DNA of 64,000 bases from Bacteroidales bacterium (GTDB taxonomy: Bacteria; Bacteroidota; Bacteroidia; Bacteroidales; UBA932). Positions 8,038-17,417 of this stretch are shown here, piece after piece. Numbering within the stretch: position 1 is the stretch's first letter; every line of letters begins with the position of its first letter. The notes below the pieces were generated by a model, which saw only the letters and a list, made by a program, of their open reading frames with translations, was not told the origin of the DNA and did no database searches. The translations under genes and the position numbers were made by a program. Where the stretch lies: positions 1 through 64,000 of the forward strand of contig JAFRRW010000005.1 in NCBI GenBank assembly GCA_017427885.1. Direction: 5' to 3'.

Positions 8038-10770
8038 CTAGTACCTGTCCCAGTAGCTGGTGCTCTTCTTGAATCGCAGGAGGTCGGCCAGCGCGGCGGC
8101 ATTCGCCGAAATCCTGAACATATAGGACTGCCAGGTACCGGCGGGAACCCAGGAAACCGCTATGTTGAAGCAGTGGAGGTCGTAGGTGGCGCTGATCTGC
8201 GTGGTGGTCAGTTTCATCGCCTGGAGGTCGAAGCCGGTCGTGGCGTTGATCGACATTTTAGGAGTCAGTTTGACGTTTCCCGAAACGCCGAGCGTCTGCG
8301 TGTAACGGTTGTTCTTGATCAACTGGTTGTTGGTGTACTGGTAGGACTTGCTGTAACTCAGCGAGTAATTGAAGTTCACCGCCCAGGGCACGTTGGGGTT
8401 GGTGTAGTACAGCCAGCCCCCGGGGATGTATTCTCCGGTCATAGGGTGGTAATAGATCCTCTGGTAATAGTCGGTGGCGCTGTCGGCGTGGATACGGCCG
8501 TCATTGCCGTTCATCGCCCCCTTTCCGGAAAGGGAATAGGAGAGCGAGGCGCTGGCGTTGGTGAGCCTGAGGGGATGCGCGAGGCCCTTGGTAACGACGT
8601 TGAACCTGTTAATCCTGCGGCCCTGGCCGTCGATCGCGTAGGGATCGAAATTGGCATTGGCGCTCAGACCTACCTTCTCGAAGATGGAGGTGGACATCGA
8701 AATGCCCACATTGTTCATCTTAAGGGAATCCGCAAGGAAATTGTATCCCGTGGAAATGGTCAGCTGGTCGATGAGCTTTATCTTCTTGGAACCCTTGCCG
8801 GTGGTGTCCCTGATGTCCCGCACCTTCGCCTCGAGGTTGTTGCCTATGGAGATTCCCATCACGGCCGAACGGCCCTTTCCGGGAGCCGAGTTGATCTGGC
8901 CCGAATAGATGTTGTAGTCGTACACGTGGGCAACGCCGAGGGTGTCGGTATAGTTCAGGGTGCGCCAGCCGTTCATCTTGTTGCCCTGCTCGGGGGAGAA
9001 GGAGAATGACATCGTGGGGGAGACGACGTGGCGTATCGCCTGCAACTTGCGGTATTTTCCGAAATTGTACATTCCGTAGAGCCTGGTGCTCATACCCAGG
9101 GATCCGGAATACTTCTGGGTGACTCCGAAATGACTGAACTGCCCCCCGAGATGGCTCTCCACGCGGTTGGTTTCCGGATTGAAGTCATAATCGGTCTTGC
9201 GGAAGAACCAGTTCATGCCATAGGAGACTCCCGGCGTGAAGTTGAAATACTTCGCAAGGGTGAAGTTCGGAAGGCCGATGGTGAAGTTGTGGGCCATACC
9301 GTTGTTCATCTTGTCGAAGAAGCCTTCCTTCAAGAATTCGGAGGCCTTGAAATTGATCCTGTTCTGGAGAGTAGTATTGTAAGAAAGGGAGAATTTCTCA
9401 TAGAATCTCTCTTTCCCTACGCGCAGCTTTCTCTTGAAAGGATAGAACCGGGCCACCGAGAGGGTTACGTTGGGGAGAGTGAAGGAGTAGGATGAATCCC
9501 TCGAATTCTGGCTGTGCAGGGCGTTGATCGAAAGGTTTATCTTTCCGTTCCAGTTCTTAGAATATGAAATGGAGGAGGATGTCTGGTTCTGGAGGGCTTC
9601 GGTGACCGACCGGGAATTGTATTTTCCGTTGTCGGCGCTGGAGAAATTCACCGAGGCGCTGAACGAGGTACCCGGCCGTGCCTTGGAATCCTGGCTGTGC
9701 ATCCACTTGAGGCCGAAGTTCTTCGTCTGGAAGAAATCCGTGCTGCCCTTTTCTCCGGTCTGGTCGTTGGAATAGTTGAAAGAAAGGTTGCCGTTGAATT
9801 TGTAATTGACTTTATATCTGGAGTTTACGTTCACCGCCCAGGAACCGAGGGTGTAGTAGTCTCCGGTCAGGGAAAGGTCGAAATAGTCGCCCAGGACGAA
9901 ATACATTCCGGCATCCCTCATATAGAAACCTCTGGAGGTCTCCTCTCCGAACGACGGCATCAGGAGTCCCGTGGCCCTTTCCGGTCTCTTGGGAACGAAG
10001 CCGTAGGGGATACCTATGAAATATAGCGGCACATCCTCCACGACAAGGTAGGAAGGGCCGAACACGGTCTTCTGGTTTGGTTTGGTGAGGATCTTCGCCA
10101 CCGTCATCTTCATATAATAGTGCGGGTCCTCAAGGTCGCAGACGGTGTATTTTCCCCTCTTGATGTTGATGGAGCGGTCGGGCATCATCTGGATGTCCTG
10201 TCCCTGCATCAGGCCCTCGTCCTGCTGGGTTATCATATTGGTGATACGGGCCTTGCGGGTGTTGAAGTTGTACCTCAGCTCCTCCATGCGGTAGGACTTG
10301 CCATCCTGCTCCATCACCGGACGCCCCTGCCACTGCTTGGTTATGGTGTCGTAGACACCCCTCGCGTACACGGTGCCGGTATTCATGTCATATTCCATAT
10401 AGTCGGAGCTGAGCTTGAGGTTCTCGTAGGTGACGGTGACGCCGCCGTAATAGAAGAGCTTGCGGTGGCCGTCGGAGAACTGCTGGATCAGGGAATCCTT
10501 CGCATTGGAGAATGCCGGACGGGAGAGGGAACTCTTTTTGAGGAGGCCCACGGAGTCCTTCTTGAAAAGGGAATCCACCTTTCGGAGGGAGTCGCGCCTT
10601 GCAATCAGGGAATCCGGAAGGGACCTGAGGCTGTCCTTCACCATCATCACGGCCTGGGACTTGATGCGTGGTTCTTTCCTGCGCCTGTTCTGGGCGGGGA
10701 GGGCCGCTTCAGCGACGAACAGAAGCAGAAGAATGGCTGCCAGATATCCGTATTTGTTCCTTGATTGCAA
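8038..10770 (-). CDS. lptD: LptD/OstA-family LPS-assembly outer-membrane protein
   Basis: This protein places lipopolysaccharide (or LOS) in the outer leaflet. After a signal peptide (YLAAILLLLFVAEAALPAQ) comes an OstA-like periplasmic domain (YGGVTVTYENLKLSSDYMEY, about residues 105-125 of the long frame) and then a long C-terminal beta-barrel rich in alternating aromatic strands. The open frame extends upstream to 10839, with ATG codons at 10824 and inside the neighbouring amidase gene. A consensus minus-strand -7 box at 10801-10794 lies inside that extension, so a start downstream of it is needed. The only fitting codon is TTG at 10770, giving MQSRNKYGYLAAILLLL, a clean signal peptide, and 910 aa. 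Confidence 0.85.
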   Translation of the reverse strand: MQSRNKYGYLAAILLLLFVAEAALPAQNRRRKEPRIKSQAVMMVKDSLRSLPDSLIARRDSLRKVDSLFKKDSVGLLKKSSLSRPAFSNAKDSLIQQFSDGHRKLFYYGGVTVTYENLKLSSDYMEYDMNTGTVYARGVYDTITKQWQGRPVMEQDGKSYRMEELRYNFNTRKARITNMITQQDEGLMQGQDIQMMPDRSINIKRGKYTVCDLEDPHYYMKMTVAKILTKPNQKTVFGPSYLVVEDVPLYFIGIPYGFVPKRPERATGLLMPSFGEETSRGFYMRDAGMYFVLGDYFDLSLTGDYYTLGSWAVNVNSRYKVNYKFNGNLSFNYSNDQTGEKGSTDFFQTKNFGLKWMHSQDSKARPGTSFSASVNFSSADNGKYNSRSVTEALQNQTSSSISYSKNWNGKINLSINALHSQNSRDSSYSFTLPNVTLSVARFYPFKRKLRVGKERFYEKFSLSYNTTLQNRINFKASEFLKEGFFDKMNNGMAHNFTIGLPNFTLAKYFNFTPGVSYGMNWFFRKTDYDFNPETNRVESHLGGQFSHFGVTQKYSGSLGMSTRLYGMYNFGKYRKLQAIRHVVSPTMSFSFSPEQGNKMNGWRTLNYTDTLGVAHVYDYNIYSGQINSAPGKGRSAVMGISIGNNLEAKVRDIRDTTGKGSKKIKLIDQLTISTGYNFLADSLKMNNVGISMSTSIFEKVGLSANANFDPYAIDGQGRRINRFNVVTKGLAHPLRLTNASASLSYSLSGKGAMNGNDGRIHADSATDYYQRIYYHPMTGEYIPGGWLYYTNPNVPWAVNFNYSLSYSKSYQYTNNQLIKNNRYTQTLGVSGNVKLTPKMSINATTGFDLQAMKLTTTQISATYDLHCFNIAVSWVPAGTWQSYMFRISANAAALADLLRFKKSTSYWDRY

Positions 10771-10778
10771 TTTTTTTA

Positions 10779-10786
10779 TATTTTTG
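10779..10786 (+). promoter_or_regulatory. -7 promoter element of the amidase gene
   Basis: TATTTTTG on the plus strand, 32 bases before the ATG at 10819. A TTTG at 10753-10756 is 22 bases upstream, slightly longer than the ideal spacer. Confidence 0.5.
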
Positions 10787-10793
10787 CAGAATA

Positions 10794-10801
10794 CAAAAGT
10801 A
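10794..10801 (-). promoter_or_regulatory. -7 promoter element of lptD
   Basis: The minus strand reads TACTTTTG, a match to TAnnTTTG, and overlaps head-on with the plus-strand amidase promoter. It argues for a lptD start downstream at the TTG at 10770. Confidence 0.5.
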
Positions 10802-10818
10802 AGACTATTTTTCCGAAT

Positions 10819-12024
10819 ATGCATAATCGCCACTGCCATAATCTTGCCATACTGCTCTCCCTGGCGTTGATCCTTTCAGCCTTTCCTTCCTTCTCCCAAA
10901 ACAAGGGACATAAGGAATTGGGACTGACCACCGTAGTCATCGACCCGGGACACGGAGGGAAGGATGCGGGATGCATCAGCAGGGACAAGAAGACCTATGA
11001 GAAGAACCTTGTCCTCGACATCGGAAAGAGGCTGAGGGACAAACTTAACGCCCAGATGCCCGGGCTGAAGGTCATAATGACTCGCTCGGACGACCGTTTC
11101 ATTGATCTGGGCGAAAGGGCGGCCATAGCCAATCGAAATGACGCCGACCTCTTCATATCCCTTCACATCGACGCCCTCGACACAAAGAAGAACACCAGGT
11201 GGCGCACCATCAACGGTTTTTCGATCTACGCCCTGGGCCAGTCCAGGGACAAGAACAGGGACCTCTTCGCCAACAACATGGAACTGTGCAAGAGGGAGAA
11301 CTCCGTGATCCTTATGGAGGACGACTACACCACGAAATACCAGGGTTTCGACCCCAACGATACGGAATCGTACATAATGTTCAACCTGATGCAGAATTCC
11401 AACCTCGGCCAGAGCCTGAAGTTCGCCGAGACCGTGGACGCAAAGATGAAGAAGGGGCCCGTGAAGAACAGCAGGGGAGTGCATCAGGGACCGCTTATGG
11501 TGCTGTGGAGAACGACTATGCCTGCCGTCCTCGTCGAGTGCGGCTACATCACCCACGACTCTGACCTCGCCGCCCTGCGCCGCCCGGCTGCCAGGGATTC
11601 CATCGCCTCCTGCCTGGCGGAGGCCATAAAGGCTTTCAAGAAGGAATACGACAAGAGCCTCGGCCTAGGCTCCGAACCTGCCCCTGTTCCGGCGGCCGGC
11701 ACTGCCAAGGAACCGGAAAAACCTGCAGCAGAGGTGGATGAGACAACGGAAACGACTGTAGATAAAACCGTTGCGTCCGCAGAAACGGAGGGCGTCTGGT
11801 ACGGTACCCAGGTACTCGTGTCGAGCAGGAAGATTTCCCCCTCGGACAAGTTCTTCCAGGGCCTCGACGTCCGTGCCGTTCCTGCCGGAAACCTATATAA
11901 ATATATAGTGGGATGCTCCGGCGATCTAGAGGAATCGAAGAAAAAAAATACGGAGGTCAGAAAAAAATTTTCGGACTCGTTTTTGGTGAAAGTTGAACAG
12001 AACGCGGTCTCTCGCGTTTTGTAA
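10819..12024 (+). CDS. N-acetylmuramoyl-L-alanine amidase (Amidase_3) with a possible C-terminal SPOR-like domain
   Basis: A zinc amidase that cuts the amide bond between MurNAc and the peptide stem, probably in the periplasm during cell separation. A signal peptide (LAILLSLALILSAFPSFSQ) precedes the catalytic domain with VVIDPGHGGKDAGC (zinc His45), SLHIDA (His116) and the catalytic Glu240 in LVECGY. A Pro/Ala/Glu linker (about 285-325) leads to a C-terminal 75 residues (VWYGTQVLVSSRKI onward) that resemble a SPOR-like peptidoglycan-binding fold; this last call is weaker. The start at 10819 rather than the in-frame ATG at 10765 follows from the promoter position and gives the better signal peptide. 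401 aa. Confidence 0.9.
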   Translation: MHNRHCHNLAILLSLALILSAFPSFSQNKGHKELGLTTVVIDPGHGGKDAGCISRDKKTYEKNLVLDIGKRLRDKLNAQMPGLKVIMTRSDDRFIDLGERAAIANRNDADLFISLHIDALDTKKNTRWRTINGFSIYALGQSRDKNRDLFANNMELCKRENSVILMEDDYTTKYQGFDPNDTESYIMFNLMQNSNLGQSLKFAETVDAKMKKGPVKNSRGVHQGPLMVLWRTTMPAVLVECGYITHDSDLAALRRPAARDSIASCLAEAIKAFKKEYDKSLGLGSEPAPVPAAGTAKEPEKPAAEVDETTETTVDKTVASAETEGVWYGTQVLVSSRKISPSDKFFQGLDVRAVPAGNLYKYIVGCSGDLEESKKKNTEVRKKFSDSFLVKVEQNAVSRVL

Positions 12025-12160
12025 AAAATCTTTATATAAAAATATCTAGAAAAGCAATAGTCGGGAATATTTTTTATAAAATATTTTTCCTCCATTTTTG
12101 CACTGTCGAAGGCAACACTCCGGCCCTTTTTTAACCGACAATTCCGGACTACTTTTTTAG
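12025..12160 (+). promoter_or_regulatory. AT-rich region upstream of dnaA with weak promoter
   Basis: 136 bases, very AT-rich up to 12100. A near-consensus -7 box CATTTTTG lies at 12093-12100 (one mismatch). No DnaA box (TTATCCACA or close variants) was found on either strand, so I do not call a replication origin here. Confidence 0.35.
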
Positions 12161-13588
12161 ATGGTTGAACAGTCAAGACATATTGACGTGTGGGATAACT
12201 GCCTGCGGATCATTGAGCAGATCATTGAACCGCAGAAGTTCAATACCTGGTTCAAGCCCATCAGGCCGGTGTCCTTCGTGGATTCGACGATCACGGTCGA
12301 AGTTCCGTCCGACTTTTTCCGCGAATACCTTGAAGACGTCTATCTGGACCTCATAAAGAAGACGCTCAAGAGGGTGATCGGCGCCGACGCCCGCCTGGTC
12401 TACAACATCAGGCCGGTGAAACAGGGAGCCACGATGGCCTTCCCCGCATCCCAGGGAATGGCACCGGTGAACAAGACGGTCTCCATCAACACCTACCAGC
12501 CTTCCGGCAATCCGGGACCCTTCGTGTTCCCCGGCATCCACAGGGTGCAGATCAACCCCAGGCTGAATCCGGTCTACTGCTTCGGCAACCTCGTGGAAGG
12601 GGAGTGCAACAAGATGGGAGTCACCGCCGGGGAGAGCATCTCCGACGCTCCGGGCAAAACCCCCTTCAACCCTCTCTTCCTGTTCGGAGGCCCCGGCCTC
12701 GGCAAGACCCACATCGCCCAGGCGATCGGTATCGCCATCAAGGAGAAATATCCCGACCTCGTTGTCCTCTACGTGACCGGAAACGAGTTCAAGAACCAGT
12801 ATATCGACGCCACCCACGTTCGCAACAAGCTCACCGACTTCTTCGCCTTCTATATGAAGATCGATGTCCTCATCGTGGACGACGTGCAGGAACTCAGGGG
12901 AGACGGTTCCCAGAATGCGATGTTCAACATCTTCAACCATCTCCACGAGAATGGGAAGCAGTTGATATTCACGTCGGACCGCGCTCCGGTCGATATGCAG
13001 AACTTCGAGGAGCGCCTGCTCTCCCGCTTCAAGTGGGGACTGTCGGTGGAACTCTCCCGTCCCGACTACGCCACCAGGCTCTCCATGCTCAAGGCAAGGT
13101 GCTTCCGCGAAGGGGTGTCCATCAGCGACAATGTGCTGGAATTCCTCTCATCGAGGATCAAGTCGAATTTCCGCGAACTGGAAGGGGCGCTTATCTCCCT
13201 TATCGCGCACGCGACACTCGCCCACACGGAAGTGACCGTTGAGATGGCCGCCGCCATCACCGACAAGATCGTCGGCGAGGAACGCACCGAAGTCAATATG
13301 GACAAGGTCCAGAGGGTGGTCTGCGAATATTTCAATATCACCAGGGATTCCCTCCTTTCGAAGTCCCGCAAGCGCCAGATCGTCCAGGCCCGCCAGATCG
13401 CGATGTATATGAGCCGCAACCTCATTTCCGGCTGCTCCCTCTCCACCATAGGTGCGGAACTCGGAGGCAAGGACCACGCCACCGTCCTCCACGCCTGCAA
13501 CACGGTGTCCGACCTTATGTCCACGAGCAAGTCGTTCAGGCAGTATGTCAACGACATCGAGAAGATGCTCGTGCCCGTGAACGTCTAG
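12161..13588 (+). CDS. dnaA: chromosomal replication initiator DnaA
   Basis: DnaA binds DnaA boxes and opens the origin. All four domains are present: domain I (WDNCLRIIEQIIEPQKFNTW, residues 7-26), a Pro/Gly-containing linker (about 90-130), the AAA+ domain with Walker A GGPGLGKTH (Lys182), Walker B VLIVDDVQEL, and box VII/arginine finger region SRFKWGL, then the domain IV DNA-binding helix-turn-helix with signature LGGKDHATVLHAC. The usual signature is GGRDHTTV; Lys and Ala replace two positions, a conservative change. 475 aa. rpe follows after 10 bases. Confidence 0.97.
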   Translation: MVEQSRHIDVWDNCLRIIEQIIEPQKFNTWFKPIRPVSFVDSTITVEVPSDFFREYLEDVYLDLIKKTLKRVIGADARLVYNIRPVKQGATMAFPASQGMAPVNKTVSINTYQPSGNPGPFVFPGIHRVQINPRLNPVYCFGNLVEGECNKMGVTAGESISDAPGKTPFNPLFLFGGPGLGKTHIAQAIGIAIKEKYPDLVVLYVTGNEFKNQYIDATHVRNKLTDFFAFYMKIDVLIVDDVQELRGDGSQNAMFNIFNHLHENGKQLIFTSDRAPVDMQNFEERLLSRFKWGLSVELSRPDYATRLSMLKARCFREGVSISDNVLEFLSSRIKSNFRELEGALISLIAHATLAHTEVTVEMAAAITDKIVGEERTEVNMDKVQRVVCEYFNITRDSLLSKSRKRQIVQARQIAMYMSRNLISGCSLSTIGAELGGKDHATVLHACNTVSDLMSTSKSFRQYVNDIEKMLVPVNV

Positions 13589-13598
13589 GCTCTCGCTT

Positions 13599-14255
13599 AT
13601 GAGCAAGACCCTCATCGCCCCGTCCCTGCTTGCCGCAGATTTCCTCCATCTCGAGGACGCCGCCCGCATTGTCAACGACAACGCCGACATCTTCCATCTG
13701 GACGTGATGGACGGCACTTTCGTTCCCAACATATCCTTCGGGTTCCCGGTAGTGGAGGCCCTTGCGAAGGTGGCCCGCAAGCCGATGGACGTCCATCTGA
13801 TGATAGTCCATCCGGAAAGATACGTCGAACGCTTCGCCAAGGCAGGAGCTGCGATGATCAGTTTCCACGAAGAGGCCGTCGAAGCCGACGGGACCGACCC
13901 TGCGGAGATCCTGAAATCCATCCGCGCCCTTGGCGTCAGCCCCGGCCTGGTGGTCAATCCCGACATCCCGGCCGAGAAACTCTATCCCTATCTGGAACTC
14001 TGCGATTTCGTGCTGATAATGTCGGTGTTCGCGGGATTCGGAGGACAGAAGTTCATAGAAGCCACCTATGAAAAGGTAAAGGCGGTCCGCGCAGAAATCC
14101 GAAGAAGGGGACTCAGGGTGAAGATCGAGGTGGACGGAGGCGTCGGCGCGGACAATGCACGCGCCCTCGCAAAGGCAGGTGCCGACATCCTGGTGGCCGG
14201 CAGTTCCGTTTTCGGGGCGGACGATCCGGCGGCCGCAATCGCAGCACTCAGATAA
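13599..14255 (+). CDS. rpe: ribulose-phosphate 3-epimerase
   Basis: Interconverts D-ribulose 5-phosphate and D-xylulose 5-phosphate in the pentose phosphate pathway. A (beta/alpha)8 barrel of 218 aa. Metal and catalytic residues are visible: His33 and Asp35 in FHLDVMDG, His66 in DVHLMI, Asp179 in EVDGG; the phosphate-binding GFGGQKF loop is intact. It starts 10 bases after dnaA and its last 8 bases overlap the convergent birA gene. Confidence 0.96.
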   Translation: MSKTLIAPSLLAADFLHLEDAARIVNDNADIFHLDVMDGTFVPNISFGFPVVEALAKVARKPMDVHLMIVHPERYVERFAKAGAAMISFHEEAVEADGTDPAEILKSIRALGVSPGLVVNPDIPAEKLYPYLELCDFVLIMSVFAGFGGQKFIEATYEKVKAVRAEIRRRGLRVKIEVDGGVGADNARALAKAGADILVAGSSVFGADDPAAAIAALR

Positions 14256-15006
14256 TATATCCTATTTCATTGAGAGCAAACTCCTTCCGAAGGCCTTCCC
14301 TGGTGGTGACCTTCAGATAGCCCTTATCCGTAACCCCGTCTATCCTGCCCTCGAACGTCTCCGACGAGGCGAGGTTCCTGTACTCCTTCCACTCACCCAG
14401 GCGGTAGAGCCTCGAATGGTATTCCTTCTCCAGAATGGTGAGGCCATCTTCCGAACCTAACATTGGGAGACGGGAGAGGAAAAACCCGCAGATCCTTTCC
14501 AAAACCGGCTCCAAAGCGTATTCCCGGCCGTTCTGAATGGTCAGGGAGGTAGGATTGACCAGATATGGGGGAAAGTCTTTCTCGTTCAGATTAAGGCCTA
14601 TTCCTATCACGCTCCGGGTCAGGGCTCCGGCCGAAACCGAATTCTCTATCAGCATCCCGCAGACCTTCCTGTTACCTATATAGATATCGTTGGGCCATTT
14701 TATCCTTGCATCGACCCCTTCTTCCGAAAGGAAATCACAGATCGTCAGGGCGGAGAGGCGGCTGATGGCGAACTGCCGTGAAGGAGACAGGCCCTCCAGG
14801 GAGCCTCCGTTCCCCTTCAGCACAATGGAAAACGTCAGGTTATCCCCCGGGGCGGAATGCCAGGAATTACCCCTTCTCCCGCGTCCGGAAAACTGCTCCA
14901 CGGCGGCTATGACTGACAAATTGTCAAGCGTTTCCATACGCCTCACAGCCTCGTCATTGGTGGAATCCACCCTGTCCAGCCACAAGATTGTGAACTTGCT
15001 TTCCAT
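14248..15006 (-). CDS. birA: biotin-[acetyl-CoA-carboxylase] ligase
   Basis: Attaches biotin to the carrier protein of biotin-dependent carboxylases through biotinyl-AMP. Residues 41-49 GRGRRGNSW form the biotinyl-AMP loop (usual GRGRxGRxW; Asn-Ser replaces Gly-Arg or similar), and Lys103 lies in KWPNDIYIG. There is no N-terminal helix-turn-helix, so at 252 aa this is the catalytic-only type, not a repressor. The short C-terminal domain is present. It diverges from rsfS with back-to-back promoters in 49 bases. Confidence 0.93.
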   Translation of the reverse strand: MESKFTILWLDRVDSTNDEAVRRMETLDNLSVIAAVEQFSGRGRRGNSWHSAPGDNLTFSIVLKGNGGSLEGLSPSRQFAISRLSALTICDFLSEEGVDARIKWPNDIYIGNRKVCGMLIENSVSAGALTRSVIGIGLNLNEKDFPPYLVNPTSLTIQNGREYALEPVLERICGFFLSRLPMLGSEDGLTILEKEYHSRLYRLGEWKEYRNLASSETFEGRIDGVTDKGYLKVTTREGLRKEFALNEIGYII

Positions 15007-15022
15007 TGGTTTGGATTTTGAT

Positions 15023-15030
15023 TATATTTG
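15023..15030 (+). promoter_or_regulatory. -7 promoter element of rsfS-ftsH-cdsA-psd
   Basis: TATATTTG, full match to TAnnTTTG, 25 bases before the rsfS ATG. Confidence 0.6.
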
Positions 15031-15036
15031 CAAGGA

Positions 15037-15044
15037 CAAATTTA
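15037..15044 (-). promoter_or_regulatory. -7 promoter element of birA
   Basis: The minus strand reads TAAATTTG. It sits 31 bases before the birA ATG and only 6 bases from the oppositely oriented rsfS box, so the two promoters probably compete. Confidence 0.6.
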
Positions 15045-15055
15045 CAAACTTTCGT

Positions 15056-15442
15056 ATGATTACACACGATCTGAGGGTGCTTGCCGACGCGATGCTGGAC
15101 AAGAAAGGACAGCGCGTAGTGGGCATCGACCTTCGCAAGATAGGGGTTGCCATCACCGACCATTTCGTCATCTGCAGCGCCGATTCGACCACCAACGTAG
15201 CCGCGATAGCCGACAACGTCATAGACAAGATGAAAACCGAACTCGGCCGCAAGCCGCTGAGGTCCCAGGGATTCGAGAACGATTTCTGGATCATCATAGA
15301 CTACGGCGACATCGTCGCCCATATCTTCCTGAACGAATACCGGGATTTTTACAGGCTTGAGGAACTTTGGGCCGACGCCCCCCGCAAGGAATACAAGCCT
15401 CGCCGTCCGGCCGCCAGGGCCAAAGCCAAAACCGCCGAATGA
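15056..15442 (+). CDS. rsfS: ribosomal silencing factor RsfS
   Basis: RsfS (YbeB, DUF143) binds protein uL14 of the 50S subunit and blocks subunit joining when nutrients run low. The protein has the typical VVGIDLRKIGVAITDHFVIC core and the YGDIVAHIFLNEYRDFYRLE ending, followed by a basic Lys/Arg/Ala tail. 128 aa. The frame is open much further upstream, across birA, but the ATG at 15056 directly follows the promoter and gives the normal length. Its stop overlaps the ftsH start as ATGATGA, so the two are translationally coupled. Confidence 0.93.
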   Translation: MITHDLRVLADAMLDKKGQRVVGIDLRKIGVAITDHFVICSADSTTNVAAIADNVIDKMKTELGRKPLRSQGFENDFWIIIDYGDIVAHIFLNEYRDFYRLEELWADAPRKEYKPRRPAARAKAKTAE

Positions 15443-17415
15443 TGAACCAACAGAATACAGGCAACAACGGGAAGGATCCCAGGAAAAAGGTCGTCAGGAT
15501 AAACCTTACCTGGTTCTACATCCTGCTCATAGGCGGCATCGCCTGGATGCTCTATTCGATGGACGGGAGCAATCCCCAGAAGATCGAGTGGGCCCAGGTC
15601 CAGACGATCGTCCGCTCCGGCGACGTGAAGGAGATCCATTTCGTCCGCAACAACTTCAAGGGCACCCTCTCCATCAAACCGGACAGGATGTCGAAATACA
15701 CCGACCTCTTCGGAGGGAACGTGCCCAAATCCTCACCCCACTTCTATTTCCTCGTTTCCGACAAGTTTGACGCGGAGAAGGAATTCGGCGAACTGAACGC
15801 CTCGCTTCCCGCCGTCGACCAGGTCAAGGTCGTTATGGAAAATGAGGGGAGAGGCTGGATGGAAGTCCTCGAGTGGCTGTTTTTCCCCATCCTGCTCATC
15901 CTTATGTATGTCTGGATGTTCCGGGGGATCGGACGCAACATGGGCGCTGGTCCGGGCGGAGGCGGCGGGGGCATTTTCTCCGTGGGCAAGTCGACCGGCA
16001 AGCTGGCCGACAAGACCAACGTCAACGTGACCTTCAAGGACGTGGCCGGACTATACGGGGCCAAGGAGGAGGTTATGGAGATAGTCGATTTCCTCAAGGC
16101 CCCCCAGAAATATACCAAACTCGGGGCGAAGATTCCCAAGGGAGCCCTTCTCGTAGGCCCTCCGGGCACCGGTAAGACCCTGCTGGCCAAGGCAGTGGCA
16201 GGGGAGGCGAACGTACCCTTCTTCTCGATCTCCGGTTCCGATTTCGTGGAGATGTTCGTCGGCGTGGGAGCCTCCCGCGTACGCGACCTCTTCCGCCAGG
16301 CAAAGGAGAAAGCCCCCTGCATCGTCTTCATAGACGAGATCGACGCAGTGGGAAGGGCCAGGGGAAAGAACGTGGGCTTCTCTTCAAATGACGAGAGGGA
16401 AAACACCCTCAATCAGTTGCTTACCGAAATGGACGGCTTCGACACCAACTCCGGCGTCATCATCCTTGCGGCCACCAACCGTGCCGACATCCTCGACAAG
16501 GCACTGATGAGGGCCGGCCGTTTCGACCGCCAGATCCACGTGGACCTTCCCGACCTCGACGAGAGGGTGGACATCTTCAAAGTCCATATGCGCGGACTCA
16601 CCATATCTCCCGACTTCGACGTCAGGATGATGGCCAAGCACACTCCCGGATTCTCCGGAGCCGACATAGCCAACGTCTGTAACGAGGCCGCCCTAACCGC
16701 CGCCCGGCGCAACAAGCCGATGGTGGACAATCAGGACTTCCTGGACGCCGTGGACAGGATTGTTGGAGGTGTGGAGAGGAAGGGTTCGGTTATGAGCATG
16801 TCCGAGAAGAGAACGACGGCCTACCACGAGGCTGGACACGCCGTGGTCGGCTGGCTCCTGCCGTATGCCGATCCCGTGTTCAAGGTGAGCCTTATTCCGA
16901 GGGGACAGGCCCTCGGAGTGACCTGGAGCCTGCCTTCTGAAAGGAAGATACTCGGAAAGTCCTACCTCATCGACGAGATGTGCAGCCTTATGGGAGGCCG
17001 CGCCGCCGAGGAGATCGTCAATGGCGAACCGGGAACCGGTGCCCAGAACGACCTCGAGAGGCTCACGAAGATGGCCTATGCAATGATCCTGTACTATGGA
17101 ATGAGCGAGAAGGTCGGAGAACTTTCTTTCTACGACTCGACCGGTTCCAGGGGCTACGACCTCACGAAACCCTACAGCGAGAAGACGGCAGAACTGATGG
17201 ACGAGGAGGTCAAGTCCCTCGTCAAGGACATCCACGACAGGACCGTAAAACTCATCCTCGACCACAGGGACGGCTTCGAGACGATCGCCTCCCTGCTGCT
17301 CGAGAAGGAAGTGATCCTTTCCGACGACATCGAGAAGATACTCGGCCCCAAGGTAAAACCGGAAGGGGAGGAGGCCGCACCTGAGGAAGAAAAAACCGAC
17401 AACAAGGAAGAGTAG
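15439..17415 (+). CDS. ftsH: ATP-dependent zinc metalloprotease FtsH
   Basis: A membrane-anchored AAA+ protease that degrades misfolded membrane proteins and regulatory substrates. Two N-terminal membrane segments (about 24-42 and 144-165) flank a periplasmic domain. Then come a Gly-rich linker, Walker A GPPGTGKT (Lys246), Walker [13 protein letters not shown], the second region of homology with RAGRFDRQI, and the zinc site HEAGH (His463/His467, Glu464). 658 aa from the first ATG at 15439; the second ATG at 15442 is equally possible. The acidic C-terminal tail is common. cdsA follows after 2 bases. Confidence 0.97.
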   Translation: MMNQQNTGNNGKDPRKKVVRINLTWFYILLIGGIAWMLYSMDGSNPQKIEWAQVQTIVRSGDVKEIHFVRNNFKGTLSIKPDRMSKYTDLFGGNVPKSSPHFYFLVSDKFDAEKEFGELNASLPAVDQVKVVMENEGRGWMEVLEWLFFPILLILMYVWMFRGIGRNMGAGPGGGGGGIFSVGKSTGKLADKTNVNVTFKDVAGLYGAKEEVMEIVDFLKAPQKYTKLGAKIPKGALLVGPPGTGKTLLAKAVAGEANVPFFSISGSDFVEMFVGVGASRVRDLFRQAKEKAPCIVFIDEIDAVGRARGKNVGFSSNDERENTLNQLLTEMDGFDTNSGVIILAATNRADILDKALMRAGRFDRQIHVDLPDLDERVDIFKVHMRGLTISPDFDVRMMAKHTPGFSGADIANVCNEAALTAARRNKPMVDNQDFLDAVDRIVGGVERKGSVMSMSEKRTTAYHEAGHAVVGWLLPYADPVFKVSLIPRGQALGVTWSLPSERKILGKSYLIDEMCSLMGGRAAEEIVNGEPGTGAQNDLERLTKMAYAMILYYGMSEKVGELSFYDSTGSRGYDLTKPYSEKTAELMDEEVKSLVKDIHDRTVKLILDHRDGFETIASLLLEKEVILSDDIEKILGPKVKPEGEEAAPEEEKTDNKEE

Positions 17416-17417
17416 AT

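Noticed and set aside
12025-12160. Possible oriC upstream of dnaA
   Set aside because: The region is AT-rich, but no DnaA box (TTATCCACA or near variant) was found on either strand and it is only 136 bases long.
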